64,000 nt of DNA from NCBI RefSeq assembly GCF_022763345.1, contig NZ_JALEGS010000049.1, positions 124,001 through 188,000 of the forward strand. The letters are read 5' to 3'. The translations under genes were made by a program, and so were the position numbers. Positions within the stretch are counted from its first letter, which is position 1. The number at the start of each line of letters is the position of its first letter. Below the pieces are notes generated by a model, which searched no databases, was not told the DNA's origin, and saw nothing but the letters and a program-made list of their open reading frames with translations. Origin of the DNA: Phaeodactylibacter sp. (GTDB lineage Bacteria; Bacteroidota; Bacteroidia; Chitinophagales; Saprospiraceae). Positions 18,335-28,161 of the stretch are shown here, piece by piece.

Positions 18335-20107
18335 ATGAAAAAACGCTACACTTTCTTCTTCTTGCTGGGATTGATGAGTTTAACCCTTAACGCGCAGGTT
18401 ACTTGTGAGGAGCCAGGAGTTTTGTTAATGGATGATCTGTCGGCCTACGCTACCGGCGATATTACTTTTCAATCAGAGGACTGGGATACCTGGCCGGGTG
18501 CAACAACCGGGGCAGAAGTATCAACCGAACAAGCAAATACAGGCAGCAATTCAATCAAAATTGATGGCAACATCGACGGGCAGGATGCCTTGTTGCTGCT
18601 TGGCGGTCAGGAAAGCGGGCACTATGTCCTGTCCTGGTCAATGTTCGTATACGACTCCACAAGTGCTTATTTCAACCTTCAGCACGAAGCCCCAACCGAT
18701 ACAGAGGGATTCTGGGCGTTTGATGTATCCTTCGAAGGCGGGACAGGCACACTTGAAAAGTACGATGGCAGCGATGATGCCTCCTTTACTTACCCCTCCG
18801 GCACTTGGTTCCCGGTGTACCTTTTTATAGACATAGACAGCGACTACGCCCGCCTCGTCGTTAATGAAAGAACAGTAGACACCTGGCCATTTAGTAGTGG
18901 TAGTACAGAGTCCAGTCAGATGCACAGTATCAATTTTTACCCGCAGAATACCGGACATTCTTACTTCATCGATGATATCAGTCTGCTGGAAATTCCGGCA
19001 GCGGAAGCAGGACAATACTGTTACACGGCCGAAGTTCTGGAAGAACCGGGCTTTTATGCCGTTCCCGATCTTGCCTGCTACGGAGGCAGTTATGACCAGG
19101 GTGGTAGCGGCAGTGGCTTCAAAGCACATTGGTATCAATATACGCCTTCCACAGATGGTATCATGTCTGTTTCCAGTTGCGGAGGTGGAGTAGATAGCCG
19201 GGTTTGGATTTTTAAAGGTTCTGATTGTGAAAATCTAGGCATCGTTGGTGTAAATGACGACCGCTGCGATACAGGTGATGGCGATGATTACGCCTCCTAC
19301 AGAGAGGCCGTGGTCACGGCAGGTGATACCTATTATATAATGTTCGATAACGCTTGGTCAGACTCTGGCTTTGGCTTTGAATTGGCTCTCGTAGAAGAAG
19401 CTCCAGCTGAAGGTCAATTCTGCGAATCTGCTGAAGATATTGAGCCGGGTGAACACGAAGTGGGTGCTATTGATGGAGAGTCAGCGGTGGCTGGCCCCAA
19501 TATCAACAACACCTCAGGTTCAACGACCAACTACGCACAATCTAAGTGGTATCAGTTTACGCCTGGCTCAGACGGCTATATGAGCATTTCTGCCTGTGAC
19601 TTTGCAGCAAGTGATACGCACTTTTTCGTGTACACAGGTGACTGCTCCACTTTTGAAGGGCTCAACCTGGTGGCTCAGAATGATAATGGATGCGGCGAGG
19701 GCTTGCTGACCTCCAGCCTGGACAGCATTGAGGTCACAGGTGGTGAAACCTACTACATCGAGTGGATCGACCGCTGGATGGATGGGCCCAGCGACGAGCT
19801 CTACATCTGGGAGCTTGGCTTCGATGCTTTTGTGGGCGTGGAGCAGGATGAAGTGCTCAAGCAAAGCTTTACTGTTTTCCCAAATCCGGCATCAGATGTG
19901 CTGAACATCCGGCTGGAACAAGCGCAGTTCACAGAGCGCACGCAAGTTACCCTGATGAACTTGCTGGGGCAGCCACTTGCTGAAAGGCAATTGGACGGCG
20001 GAGAAGCTCAGCTTCAACTGCCCGTTCATAACCTTCCTGCGGGCACCTACCAGCTACGCGTACTCATGGGAGACCGGCAGGCGACGCAAACGGTGCTTAT
20101 TAAATGA
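18335..20107 (+). CDS. T9SS-secreted protein with LamG-like and PPC-like modules
   Basis: A 590-residue cargo protein: signal peptide (residues 1-21, ending LNAQ); a LamG/jelly-roll-like module (about 30-225, GHYVLSWSMFVYDSTSAYFN); two PPC-like beta modules (about 225-360 and 365-505, each with a WYQ(Y/F)TP...G.(M/I)S(V/I)S(S/A)C core and a closing TYYI block); and a T9SS sorting domain from about residue 515 (VFPNPASDVLNI). It is a close paralogue of the next gene, which has the same modules plus extra ones. There are no catalytic motifs; a surface or matrix binding role is inferred. Confidence 0.85.
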   Translation: MKKRYTFFFLLGLMSLTLNAQVTCEEPGVLLMDDLSAYATGDITFQSEDWDTWPGATTGAEVSTEQANTGSNSIKIDGNIDGQDALLLLGGQESGHYVLSWSMFVYDSTSAYFNLQHEAPTDTEGFWAFDVSFEGGTGTLEKYDGSDDASFTYPSGTWFPVYLFIDIDSDYARLVVNERTVDTWPFSSGSTESSQMHSINFYPQNTGHSYFIDDISLLEIPAAEAGQYCYTAEVLEEPGFYAVPDLACYGGSYDQGGSGSGFKAHWYQYTPSTDGIMSVSSCGGGVDSRVWIFKGSDCENLGIVGVNDDRCDTGDGDDYASYREAVVTAGDTYYIMFDNAWSDSGFGFELALVEEAPAEGQFCESAEDIEPGEHEVGAIDGESAVAGPNINNTSGSTTNYAQSKWYQFTPGSDGYMSISACDFAASDTHFFVYTGDCSTFEGLNLVAQNDNGCGEGLLTSSLDSIEVTGGETYYIEWIDRWMDGPSDELYIWELGFDAFVGVEQDEVLKQSFTVFPNPASDVLNIRLEQAQFTERTQVTLMNLLGQPLAERQLDGGEAQLQLPVHNLPAGTYQLRVLMGDRQATQTVLIK

Positions 20108-20167
20108 TAACCCAGGGGCCTTGAGTGGTATGATCTGGGCTCCCTTAAAGATAAACAGTGGAAAATT

Positions 20168-20188
20168 GCAGGCTTCTAACCTGCTTTT
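20168..20188 (+). terminator. Short hairpin with T-run after the first T9SS paralogue
   Basis: GCAGG (20168-20172) pairs with CCTGC (20180-20184) around a seven-base loop and runs into TTTTCT. The stem is short, so termination is likely partial. Confidence 0.4.
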
Positions 20189-20245
20189 CTACTGTTCAAC
20201 CGATTGTTAACTTTTATTCCATTCACTCAATTCAATACGTTTCGT

Positions 20246-23200
20246 ATGAAAAAAACTTACATGAACAAGCTGCTTGCACTGGTAGCAGTCATGGCTTTTG
20301 CGATGACCTCTGTGCAGGCACAATCGTTTACTGTAGATGCTCCGGCAAGCGTTGCTGGTAGCTACAATCATGGTATTTCGGTGTTTACGAACCCCACTGC
20401 CACACCAAGCTTTTCCGGACCTGTTGTTGTTGTAGCCGATACATCTGGCGCATCGACTGCCTGCTTTCTAATCGAAGAGGACTTATCGGGCTCTGTAGCA
20501 CTGCTTGACCGGGGTGCTTGCGGTTTTGATACCAAGGTCGCCAATGCGCAGGATGCGGGTGCAGTTGGTGTCATTCTTTGTAACAACGACACTGCTAACC
20601 CTGATGCTATTCTGAACGTCGCCAGCGCCGCTGGCTGCCGCCCGGATATCACCATTCCTACAGTTGTACTGAGCTACAACGACTGCCAGGCTATCCGCAT
20701 GGAGGCCGGGCTAACGGTGACTTACGATGTGCCGGCAGGCAGCACCTATGAGTCAGCGATCGAGATTGGCGAAGGCACCTTTACCGTTGATGAAATCCCT
20801 ATGGACTCCAGCAACACTTTTACTGGGGCTACCGGCGAAGTATGGTACAAGTATACACCTTCTGCAACTGGTGTGGTAACCGTTAGCTCCTGTGGAAGCG
20901 CAGCTGCCACGCGCTTGCTGTTCAACAGTGTTACAGATTGCCGTGCGAATTTGACCAACCTTATATTTGATCAGGGCAGCTGCCCGGACGATGCTGGCTC
21001 TACCCTGAATTGGCTGGTATTTGAAGGCGAGGACTACTACATCCTCTGGGATGATGCGAACTCTTCTGATGGCTTTGACTTCACCGTCAGCCTGGGCGAT
21101 CCTGAGCCTGTTGATGTTACGCTGAATGTAGACATGCAGAACGAAACGGTAGCAGCAGAAGGTGTTAGCGTGGTTGTTGGCGGTCCTGGTGTATCTGACC
21201 TCAACGATGTGATCATTCAGACGATGTCTGACGATGATGGCGATGGTATCTACTCAACAACTATTCAGGTAACGACACTGGATACGATTGGTTACGCTTT
21301 TGTGAACGGCGGGGTGGATCCTGCCAATTTGGAGGTTGTACCAGATTCCTGCGGCGTACCAAGTGGCTTCGACTTCAACGTGCGTCCGTTCATCAACACT
21401 TCAATTTTCCCAGTAGAGGTTGATGCGGTATGTTTTGGCGCTTGTGAAGCTTGCCCGCTGGATATGGCTACCTGCGACCAGCCTACCGTAATCTGGACTG
21501 AAGACTTTGAGGCTCAGACAGTAGGTGCACCACCGGTAAACAACTTCATCATCCCATGGCCTGCTGCCGGTATTATCCTCGGTGATGTAAGCTCTGATCA
21601 GGCGGCAAGTGGTTCCAACTCTCACCTCATCACGGGTGACGGTACGGACGTAGACCCGGTTTACCTGTTGTCTAACCAGACATTGACTACCGGTCACTAT
21701 GTCGTTAGCTGGAACATGTACATACCTGCCGATTCCACAGCCTACTTTAACTTCCAGAAGGATGCAACACCAGCCGTAGAATGGGCAGTTGAAGTGTTCT
21801 TCAATGGCGATGGCACTGGCGACCTCAATGCAGGTGCCGCTGACCCTCGTGCTAACTTTACCTACCCGGAAGGGGAATGGTTCTCGATTGTAACGGTGAT
21901 TGATATCGATAATGACCTCATCCGTATGCATATTGACGGACAGTGGGTGTCCAGCTGGCCACTGAACTTTGATGCCAGCAGTACCGGAAACTTGCAGTCA
22001 ATAGGCGCAGTGAACTACTACCCAAGACCAGACGAACCCGACTTTTGGTATGTAGACGACTTCACGGTAGCGCTGATTCCTGAGCCAGGTGACGGGCTAT
22101 ACTGCCAGACAGCAGAAGCAGTTGAGCCAGGCGTAGTTACAGCAGGAGAGCTGGACTGCTTTGGTGGCGGTCTGTTCTATGATCCATCTGATGGAGCTGG
22201 CCTGCAGGCTCGTTGGTTCAGCTATACGGCTACTGCTGATGGCTACATTAGCGTAAGCGCTTGCGGTGGCGGTGTGGATACCCGCGCATGGATCCTCGCG
22301 GGTGACTGTGGTGACCTTACACCAGTAGGTGTAAATGATGACCGCTGCGAAATTTCCGCTGGCGGCAGTGCATGGGCTACTTACCGTGAGGTGCCAGTGA
22401 CTTCCGGCGAGACTTACTATATCGTGTGGGATGATACCTGGTCAGCTGACGGTTTTGACTGGGAACTGACGCTCAACGAAGGCGATCTGCCTGTAGGTGA
22501 CTTCTGTGAGTCTGCTGAAGCCGTTGATCCGGGCATCCACACTGTTGAGGAATTTGGAGAAGCTTCTGTTGGTGGCTATCGCCCAGGTTACTTCACGACT
22601 TCTACTACTCCATACTCTGGTGGCGCATGGTACTCCTTTACGCCAGAAAATGATGGTTTCATGAGCATCAATTCCTGTGGAACTGACGCCGATACCTGGT
22701 TGTTCGTTTACACTGGCGATTGCGGTCTCCAGTCTCTGGAGCTGATCGCTGAAAGTGATAACGACTGTATCGTCGCTTCAAGCGTGGAAGATATTGAGGT
22801 AACTGGAGGTACCACTTACTATATCGAGTGGATCGACCGCAATGATGCCACTGGTTTCGACTGGGAGCTGAACTACAGCCCACCAACTGTAAACGTACAG
22901 ATGGCTGTTGACGTGTCGCTGCTCGTAGAAGCTGGCGAACTCAGCCCAGACGGTGTATTCCTGGCGGGTAGCTTCAGCGATTTCAATAACGTTGAGATGT
23001 CTGACCTTGATGGCGACAACATCTACACCGTTACTGTACAGATTCCAGAGAACTCTACAGCAACTTACAAGTTCAAGAACGGTCCTGACGGATGGGAGAA
23101 CATCGATACCAGCATTGGTGACGACTGTACGACCGGTGAATTCAATGACCGCTTCGTGGAAACAGGTACCATGAACATTCCGCTTGATCCGGTATGCTTT

Positions 23201-23500
23201 GGCTACTGCGTTTCTTGCCAGACGGTTGATGTGAGCGATGTAGCGCTGGAGCAGGGCGTATCTGTATTCCCTAATCCTGCGAAGGATGTGCTGAATGTAC
23301 AGATCGATCTGCCAGAAGTGGCGAACCGCCTGAACATCCGCATGGTGAATGCATTGGGCCAGGTGGTACTGAGCCGTGATCTCGGTACACTTCAGAGCGA
23401 TAACATCGAGCTGGATGTACGCAACCTGGCTGCCGGCACTTACATGCTGCAGGTGGTTGACGGACAGGCGCAGTTCACGCAGTCTGTTGTGATCAAGTAA
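20246..23500 (+). CDS. Large T9SS-secreted protein with PA domain, PPC-like, LamG-like and E-set modules
   Basis: A 1,084-residue cargo protein. In order: signal peptide (residues 1-26, ending VQAQ); a protease-associated (PA) domain (about 35-165, GSVALLDRGACGFDTKVANAQ then GAVGVILCN); a PPC-like module; an E-set/CBM48-like module (VTLNVDMQNE to VCFGACEACP); a LamG-like module; two PPC-like modules; a second E-set-like module (VFLAGSFSDFNNVEMSDLDGDNIY, shown here in part); and a T9SS sorting domain (VFPNPAKDVLNV). The frame is open from 20204, but ATG 20246 starts the signal peptide. PA domains usually accompany secreted peptidases, yet no peptidase domain is present. Codon choice (GTA, AAC, CTG, GAC preferred) suggests high expression. 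Confidence 0.85.
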   Translation: MKKTYMNKLLALVAVMAFAMTSVQAQSFTVDAPASVAGSYNHGISVFTNPTATPSFSGPVVVVADTSGASTACFLIEEDLSGSVALLDRGACGFDTKVANAQDAGAVGVILCNNDTANPDAILNVASAAGCRPDITIPTVVLSYNDCQAIRMEAGLTVTYDVPAGSTYESAIEIGEGTFTVDEIPMDSSNTFTGATGEVWYKYTPSATGVVTVSSCGSAAATRLLFNSVTDCRANLTNLIFDQGSCPDDAGSTLNWLVFEGEDYYILWDDANSSDGFDFTVSLGDPEPVDVTLNVDMQNETVAAEGVSVVVGGPGVSDLNDVIIQTMSDDDGDGIYSTTIQVTTLDTIGYAFVNGGVDPANLEVVPDSCGVPSGFDFNVRPFINTSIFPVEVDAVCFGACEACPLDMATCDQPTVIWTEDFEAQTVGAPPVNNFIIPWPAAGIILGDVSSDQAASGSNSHLITGDGTDVDPVYLLSNQTLTTGHYVVSWNMYIPADSTAYFNFQKDATPAVEWAVEVFFNGDGTGDLNAGAADPRANFTYPEGEWFSIVTVIDIDNDLIRMHIDGQWVSSWPLNFDASSTGNLQSIGAVNYYPRPDEPDFWYVDDFTVALIPEPGDGLYCQTAEAVEPGVVTAGELDCFGGGLFYDPSDGAGLQARWFSYTATADGYISVSACGGGVDTRAWILAGDCGDLTPVGVNDDRCEISAGGSAWATYREVPVTSGETYYIVWDDTWSADGFDWELTLNEGDLPVGDFCESAEAVDPGIHTVEEFGEASVGGYRPGYFTTSTTPYSGGAWYSFTPENDGFMSINSCGTDADTWLFVYTGDCGLQSLELIAESDNDCIVASSVEDIEVTGGTTYYIEWIDRNDATGFDWELNYSPPTVNVQMAVDVSLLVEAGELSPDGVFLAGSFSDFNNVEMSDLDGDNIYTVTVQIPENSTATYKFKNGPDGWENIDTSIGDDCTTGEFNDRFVETGTMNIPLDPVCFGYCVSCQTVDVSDVALEQGVSVFPNPAKDVLNVQIDLPEVANRLNIRMVNALGQVVLSRDLGTLQSDNIELDVRNLAAGTYMLQVVDGQAQFTQSVVIK

Positions 23501-23553
23501 TAGCCTTTGGGCATGCTGAATAATCAAGTTCAGCTACTCATTGACTACATAAA

Positions 23554-23593
23554 AGCCCCGCCCGGCCGCTTTTAGAGCGTGCCGGGCGGGGCT
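23554..23593. terminator. Strong bidirectional terminator
   Basis: A perfect 13-bp GC-rich stem (AGCCCCGCCCGGC at 23554-23566 with GCCGGGCGGGGCT at 23581-23593) encloses a further CGCT/AGCG stem. It has AAAA before and CTTTTAT after, so it works in both directions. It sits exactly between the convergent T9SS and MFS genes. Confidence 0.9.
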
Positions 23594-23624
23594 CTTTTAT
23601 GCCCTCATGAAAAGATCTTAACCT

Positions 23625-24929
23625 TTAAACCTCTGGTCTCGCGGTAGCCCGAACCCTCACCCTGAGCAGCAAAAGCAGCCCAACCAAAAAGAACCCGCTC
23701 AGCACCAGCATGCTCAGCCGCATGCTACCAGTGACCTGCTCCATTAATCCAAAGGTGAACGTGCCGACAATAATGGCTACCTTCTCCAGCACATCGTAAA
23801 AGCTGAAGTAGGAGGTGGTATCGTCTGAGTTTTCCGGAATGAGCTTTGAATAGGTAGACCGGGACAGAGACTGTATCCCTCCCATAACCAGCCCAACGGC
23901 CGCCGCGATGGCGTAAAATTGTGCTTTCTCCTGCACAAGATACCCTATTACGCAAATCGCTATCCAAATCAGCAACATGGCAATCAGGGATACTTTGTTG
24001 CCTTTCCACTCTGACAGGCGGGCAAAGCTGTAGGCGCCTAAAATAGCGACAATCTGAAGCAGGAGAATGATGACGATGAGTTCGGAAGTTTCAAAGTTGA
24101 GTTCTTTACTGGCAAAGGTGCTGGCCAGGAACAGCACCGTTTGTACGCCGGCACTGTAAAAGAAGAAGGAAAACAGGAACGCACGAATGTTCTGTTCCCC
24201 CTTTACGGCTCCCCATACTTTTTTCAGCTCCTGAAACCCTTTGCGAAGGATTTCGGGAGAGGTCTTCTGCTTTTCATCCGAAGGCAGCCGTCGGAAGGGG
24301 ATTAGCGCAAATCCAATCCACCAAAACCCCACGGAAAGAAAAGCATAGCGTGTAGCCGTACCCTGATCCGGAAAACCAAAACGCTCCCAAAACTGCACCA
24401 TCACCAGGTTGATAATGAGCAAAATAACACTCCCGATATAGCCAAAGGAGAACCCCCGGGCACTCACCCGGTCGTAGAGGTCCTCGGTGACGATCACGGG
24501 CAAAAAGGCATTGTAAAACACCAACCCGCCGGCAAACCCGATCATAGACAGCATAAAGCCAACCGTCCCTAGTTCGAGCTGCTCCATGCCTTTGAAGAAA
24601 AACAGGGAAAGGCAGGATAAGGAACCCAAAATGGTGAAAAACTTGAGGAAAAACTTCCGCCGGCCCCCGTAATCTGCTATGCCAGATAAGAGGGGGGAGA
24701 AGAGGGCAATAATGAAGTACGAAGCCGATATGGCAAAAGTATATAAAGAGCTATTGGACATTTCCATCCCAAAGACAGAAAGGTCTTCATCCGTAACTGC
24801 TACAAAGTAAGCCGGGAAGATCGCAGCAGTTATCACCAGCGCAAAAGCGGAGTTCGCCCAGTCAAAAATGGCCCAGCCATTAATGATGCGTTTGTCATTG
24901 ATTGGGAAATCGGCAGAAGTTGAAGCCAT
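23625..24929 (-). CDS. MFS transporter of the UMF1 (Atg22-like) family
   Basis: A 434-residue inner-membrane protein with about 12 hydrophobic segments and the loop motif GIADYGGRRK (the MFS DxxGRRK signature) between TM2 and TM3. The opening INGWAIFDWANSAFALVI is the hallmark of the UMF1 family, related to the Atg22 vacuolar amino-acid effluxer. Export of amino acids or similar small molecules is suggested by that family and by the amino-acid genes next door, but the substrate is unproven. It is divergent from the rimK-like gene, with 73 bases between the starts. Confidence 0.85.
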   Translation of the reverse strand: MASTSADFPINDKRIINGWAIFDWANSAFALVITAAIFPAYFVAVTDEDLSVFGMEMSNSSLYTFAISASYFIIALFSPLLSGIADYGGRRKFFLKFFTILGSLSCLSLFFFKGMEQLELGTVGFMLSMIGFAGGLVFYNAFLPVIVTEDLYDRVSARGFSFGYIGSVILLIINLVMVQFWERFGFPDQGTATRYAFLSVGFWWIGFALIPFRRLPSDEKQKTSPEILRKGFQELKKVWGAVKGEQNIRAFLFSFFFYSAGVQTVLFLASTFASKELNFETSELIVIILLLQIVAILGAYSFARLSEWKGNKVSLIAMLLIWIAICVIGYLVQEKAQFYAIAAAVGLVMGGIQSLSRSTYSKLIPENSDDTTSYFSFYDVLEKVAIIVGTFTFGLMEQVTGSMRLSMLVLSGFFLVGLLLLLRVRVRATARPEV

Positions 24930-24959
24930 GAGGTGTGGTAAGCGTGAAGAAAATTAATT

Positions 24960-24967
24960 TACCTTTG
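24960..24967 (+). promoter_or_regulatory. Likely promoter -7 box of the rimK-like operon
   Basis: TACCTTTG is an exact match to TAnnTTTG and lies 35 bases before the ATG at 25003, which would give a leader of about 30 bases. The -33 element is weak (TGG about 21 bases upstream). Confidence 0.5.
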
Positions 24968-25002
24968 ATTCGTGCGTAAATTACGAATAACCATTCGGAA
25001 TT

Positions 25003-25887
25003 ATGAAAATCGCGATTCTTTCACGGGGCCCGCAGCTGTATTCCACTCAGAGTCTTATCAGGGCAGGGATCAAAAGAGGGCACGAAATGCATGTGGTGGA
25101 CCACACCCGCTGTTCGCTGGTACTGGAACGCGACCGCCCACGTATACTCTATCAGGGGTACCGGCTGGAACGGTTTGATGCGGTCATCCCCCGTATTGGA
25201 GCTTCCGTAACCTCTATTGGCGCTTCGGTCATCAGCCAGTTCGAAAATATGAACGTCTTTGTGGCTGCCAATGCCGCCGCTCTGATTGAAGCCCGGGACA
25301 AGCTGCGTTGCCTGCACCGCCTGGCACAGCATGGCATACAAATTCCTAAAACCCTCTTCGTTGCTTCCGGGCAAAACATGCAGGCAGCAGTTAGTCAGCT
25401 GGGGGGATTACCAGTGGTTGTCAAGCTTTTGGAGGGCACCCATGGCATAGGGGTCATTCTGGCGGAGACTTTCCGTACGGTAGAATCTACCGTGGAAGCT
25501 TTTCAGCGGTTGAACAATCGCGTGATGCTGCAGGAGTTTATCCGGGAGGCCAGAGGCAGGGATGTCCGGGTACTCGTAGTCAACAACCAGGTAGTGGCCG
25601 CCATGGAACGGCAGGCCCGGCCCGGTGAGTTTCGCTCCAACCTGCACCGGGGCGGCTCTGCCCGTCAGGTGAAGCTTACTCCCGAAGAGCGGGAGCTGGC
25701 GGTTAAAGTTGTACAAATTATGGGGCTCCATGTCGGTGGCGTGGACTTTCTGCGCTCAGAGCGTGGCCCGCTGATTATGGAAGTAAACGCCTCGCCCGGT
25801 CTGGAAGGTATAGAAACGGTCACCGGTATAAACGTCGCCGGAAGAATCATCCAATTTATCGAAGAAACCTTAGCCCAATCATCCTGA
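25003..25887 (+). CDS. rimK: RimK-type ATP-grasp ligase
   Basis: A 294-residue ATP-grasp enzyme closely resembling RimK, which adds glutamates to the C-terminus of ribosomal protein S6 and can make poly-alpha-glutamate. The N-terminus MKIAILSRGPQLYSTQSL, the block IPRIGASVTSIG, the ATP-grasp signature (VVVKLLEGTHGIGVI) and the metal-binding end MEVNASPGLEGIE are all present. The next gene starts two bases after its stop. A hydrolase pair of that type suggests a ligase/hydrolase module that adds and removes amino acids or acyl groups. S6 modification is the default function; a different acceptor is possible. Confidence 0.88.
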   Translation: MKIAILSRGPQLYSTQSLIRAGIKRGHEMHVVDHTRCSLVLERDRPRILYQGYRLERFDAVIPRIGASVTSIGASVISQFENMNVFVAANAAALIEARDKLRCLHRLAQHGIQIPKTLFVASGQNMQAAVSQLGGLPVVVKLLEGTHGIGVILAETFRTVESTVEAFQRLNNRVMLQEFIREARGRDVRVLVVNNQVVAAMERQARPGEFRSNLHRGGSARQVKLTPEERELAVKVVQIMGLHVGGVDFLRSERGPLIMEVNASPGLEGIETVTGINVAGRIIQFIEETLAQSS

Positions 25888-25889
25888 CT

Positions 25890-26849
25890 ATGAGTGAAGC
25901 CCTGTCATTAGAAATCCACAAGTCGAATATCGCTCCGGGGGAGGATGAAGTGGTGAAGATTCCAGTTGGCCAGTTACCCTCTGGTAACCCTATCCGTATT
26001 GAGGCGCATGTCTTTCGTGCGGAGGCTCCCGGCCCGGCGTTGCTGGTTATGGCGGGCATCCACGGGGATGAGATTAATGGGGTGGAAATCGTGCGCCGGG
26101 CATTGCAAAATGGGCGCTTTGCGGATTTGCAAAAGGGCAGTGTGGTGGCGATTCCCCTGGTGAATGTGTATGGTTTTGTGAACCGGTCGCGCGAGGTGCC
26201 GGATGGCAAAGACATCAACCGGTCTTTTCCGGGCAGCAGCCGGGGCTCTCTGGCCTCCCGCCTGGCGAATGCCCTGGCTAAGAAAGTACTGCCAGGAGTC
26301 GACATCATATTGGATTATCACACAGGCGGTGGCAACCTGTACAATTTTCCCCAGGTACGCTACAGCAAAGGCGATGAGCGCAGCCAGGAACTTGCTAAAG
26401 TATTCGGTGCGCCATTCAGTGTGGCCAAAGCGCCCATTCAGAAATCTTTTCGGAAAATTGCGTTGGAACATGGCAAGCCGGCCCTAATCTTCGAGGGCGG
26501 AGAGAGTCAGCGTTATGACGCCGCCTCCATTAAGTACGGCCTGGCGGGGCTCGACCGCTTGCTGAGCTACCTGGATATGGTTCCTGGAGAAGCCACCGGG
26601 CAGCCCTATCTGCGGCAACACTTCAGCCACCAAAGCTGGGTACGTTCGCCTAAAGCCGGGCTCTTCCTTTGGGAAAAGTCATCAGGCGATCAGGTAGAGA
26701 AAGGAGAAGAGATCGGATGGATCAATGACCCCTACGGAAGTAAGGACAGCAAAGCAGTGAAAGCTTCCCATACCGGCTATATCATAGGGCACAGTAATGC
26801 TGCTGTGGTCAATCAGGGCGATGCGCTATTCCACATTGCGTTCGAATAA
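25890..26849 (+). CDS. Succinylglutamate desuccinylase/aspartoacylase-family hydrolase
   Basis: A 319-residue zinc hydrolase of the AstE/AspA (M14-like) family. The zinc ligands appear as AGIHGDEINGVE (His58, Glu61) and LDYHTGG (His144), with NRSFPG supplying the usual substrate-binding Asn/Arg. The C-terminal ~60 residues look like the small beta barrel of the family (SGDQVEKGEEIGWI). Members deacylate N-acyl amino acids or trim amide-linked amino acids. It is translationally close to the RimK-type gene, and I believe this pairing is recurrent in bacteria, which suggests a shared substrate. It converges on the racemase gene, 9 bases away. Confidence 0.82.
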   Translation: MSEALSLEIHKSNIAPGEDEVVKIPVGQLPSGNPIRIEAHVFRAEAPGPALLVMAGIHGDEINGVEIVRRALQNGRFADLQKGSVVAIPLVNVYGFVNRSREVPDGKDINRSFPGSSRGSLASRLANALAKKVLPGVDIILDYHTGGGNLYNFPQVRYSKGDERSQELAKVFGAPFSVAKAPIQKSFRKIALEHGKPALIFEGGESQRYDAASIKYGLAGLDRLLSYLDMVPGEATGQPYLRQHFSHQSWVRSPKAGLFLWEKSSGDQVEKGEEIGWINDPYGSKDSKAVKASHTGYIIGHSNAAVVNQGDALFHIAFE

Positions 26850-26858
26850 CTTCCGTCC

Positions 26859-27932
26859 TTACTCAATGACCCGCTTTTCAATATAGTCGGAATTGAGCAA
26901 GCTCAGTGCGCCCATGTATTTGAGCTGGAAGGATATCTCATCGCCTACCTTGTAGTTGGGGCTTTTGTCGCCCAGGTCTACCACCAGCATATCTGAGCTG
27001 GCATTAACGATGTTGATGTCTTCATCGTCCGGGATGAGGTACTCCACGGAAATGTCGAGTGTGCCAATATCCAGGATCGCCCGGTAGGATTCCTTGCCGT
27101 AGTCCTCTTCATTCACCTCAAAGACATCACCGGAGGGATTGGCGGCCAGCTGCCCGATGGGCACTTTAGGCTTTTTGGTGATCTCGATGATCTGTGTGAA
27201 CAACCGCAGCACGTCGGGCTTCATCGCTTTGATCGGCTTTTCCTCAAACAAGTCCACCCCAAAGTAAAGCGTTTCGCCAATACGGAAGTGGTTGATGCCC
27301 GAGGGTATCTGCTGACGGAACAACAGCGGCAGCACTACAGAAGTCCCACCGGTAATCCATTGAATTTTCTTATTGAACTTGGCTTCCACGAGCTGTTTGT
27401 AAAGGCTAAGCTGTATCAGCTTGTCTTCTGAGGGCATAACACCGTGCAGGCAGTTCAGGTTAGAACCGATAGCGACGATTTCGATATTCGGCAGTTCGAA
27501 GATTTTCTCGTAAAACTCGATCAGGTTTTCTCCCATGATGCCCTCACGCAGGTCGCCGAGCTCGATCATGATGGTTACGCGGTGCACTTTGCCCTGCCGT
27601 TGTGCCTCTTCAGACAGTAGCTTGATTGTCGCGCTTTCTGAGTTGAAGCTTACATCTGCGTAGCGGATCACATCCTCCACTTCGCCCATAGCCGGCGGTT
27701 TGATGTACACCGTTTGCATATCCGGAGCAACCTTCTTGATCTTGGCAAGATTGAAAATCCGGCTGTCACAGACCTCTTTGATGCCCAGGTTGATAACTTC
27801 TTTCAGGAAGTCCTCATTACCACACAAGAGCTTGGTAACGATGGCCCAGTCGATGTCGTGCTTTTTAAAAATATTGTCCAGGTACTCATAATTATGCCGC
27901 AGGTGGCTTTTTTTAAGCGTAAGGTAAGCCAT
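26859..27932 (-). CDS. Alanine/ornithine-type PLP-dependent racemase
   Basis: A 357-residue protein with a fold-type III (alanine racemase N-terminal) domain. Lys34 in IVTKLLCGN is in the position of the PLP lysine. Other family blocks are VTIMIELGDLREGI and GGTSVVLPLL, plus a C-terminal beta domain (YKVGDEISFQLKYMGALSLL). It is closer to the ornithine racemase/YhfX-like group than to Alr, which also occurs here at 28162. Substrate is uncertain: ornithine, alanine or another amino acid. The long 5' leader holds an exact TACGTTTG box on the minus strand. Confidence 0.78.
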   Translation of the reverse strand: MAYLTLKKSHLRHNYEYLDNIFKKHDIDWAIVTKLLCGNEDFLKEVINLGIKEVCDSRIFNLAKIKKVAPDMQTVYIKPPAMGEVEDVIRYADVSFNSESATIKLLSEEAQRQGKVHRVTIMIELGDLREGIMGENLIEFYEKIFELPNIEIVAIGSNLNCLHGVMPSEDKLIQLSLYKQLVEAKFNKKIQWITGGTSVVLPLLFRQQIPSGINHFRIGETLYFGVDLFEEKPIKAMKPDVLRLFTQIIEITKKPKVPIGQLAANPSGDVFEVNEEDYGKESYRAILDIGTLDISVEYLIPDDEDINIVNASSDMLVVDLGDKSPNYKVGDEISFQLKYMGALSLLNSDYIEKRVIE

Positions 27933-28127
27933 GGTGATTTGGTGAAGTTATAAAGTGAGTGGCTTTACCGGCAGGCGCAGGGGCCATGGGTTAAAGCAGA
28001 ATTTCCGGAAAAAGCAAAGGAATGATACTTCCGCTGAGCGGAAAATGGAATGGACAGCGTTTTGTGAGAAGCTTCGATTACTGTAAGGCTTAATTTAAAG
28101 ATTGCTTTCTATCTTCAAATTGGTAAA

Positions 28128-28135
28128 CAAACGTA
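28128..28135 (-). promoter_or_regulatory. Possible -7 box upstream of the ornithine-type racemase gene
   Basis: On the minus strand the sequence reads TACGTTTG, an exact TAnnTTTG match, about 196 bases before the start codon. No -33 TTTG/TTG is at the right distance, so this is weak. Confidence 0.28.
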
Positions 28136-28161
28136 TGTTATCTAGGTTTAATCGTGTTGAG

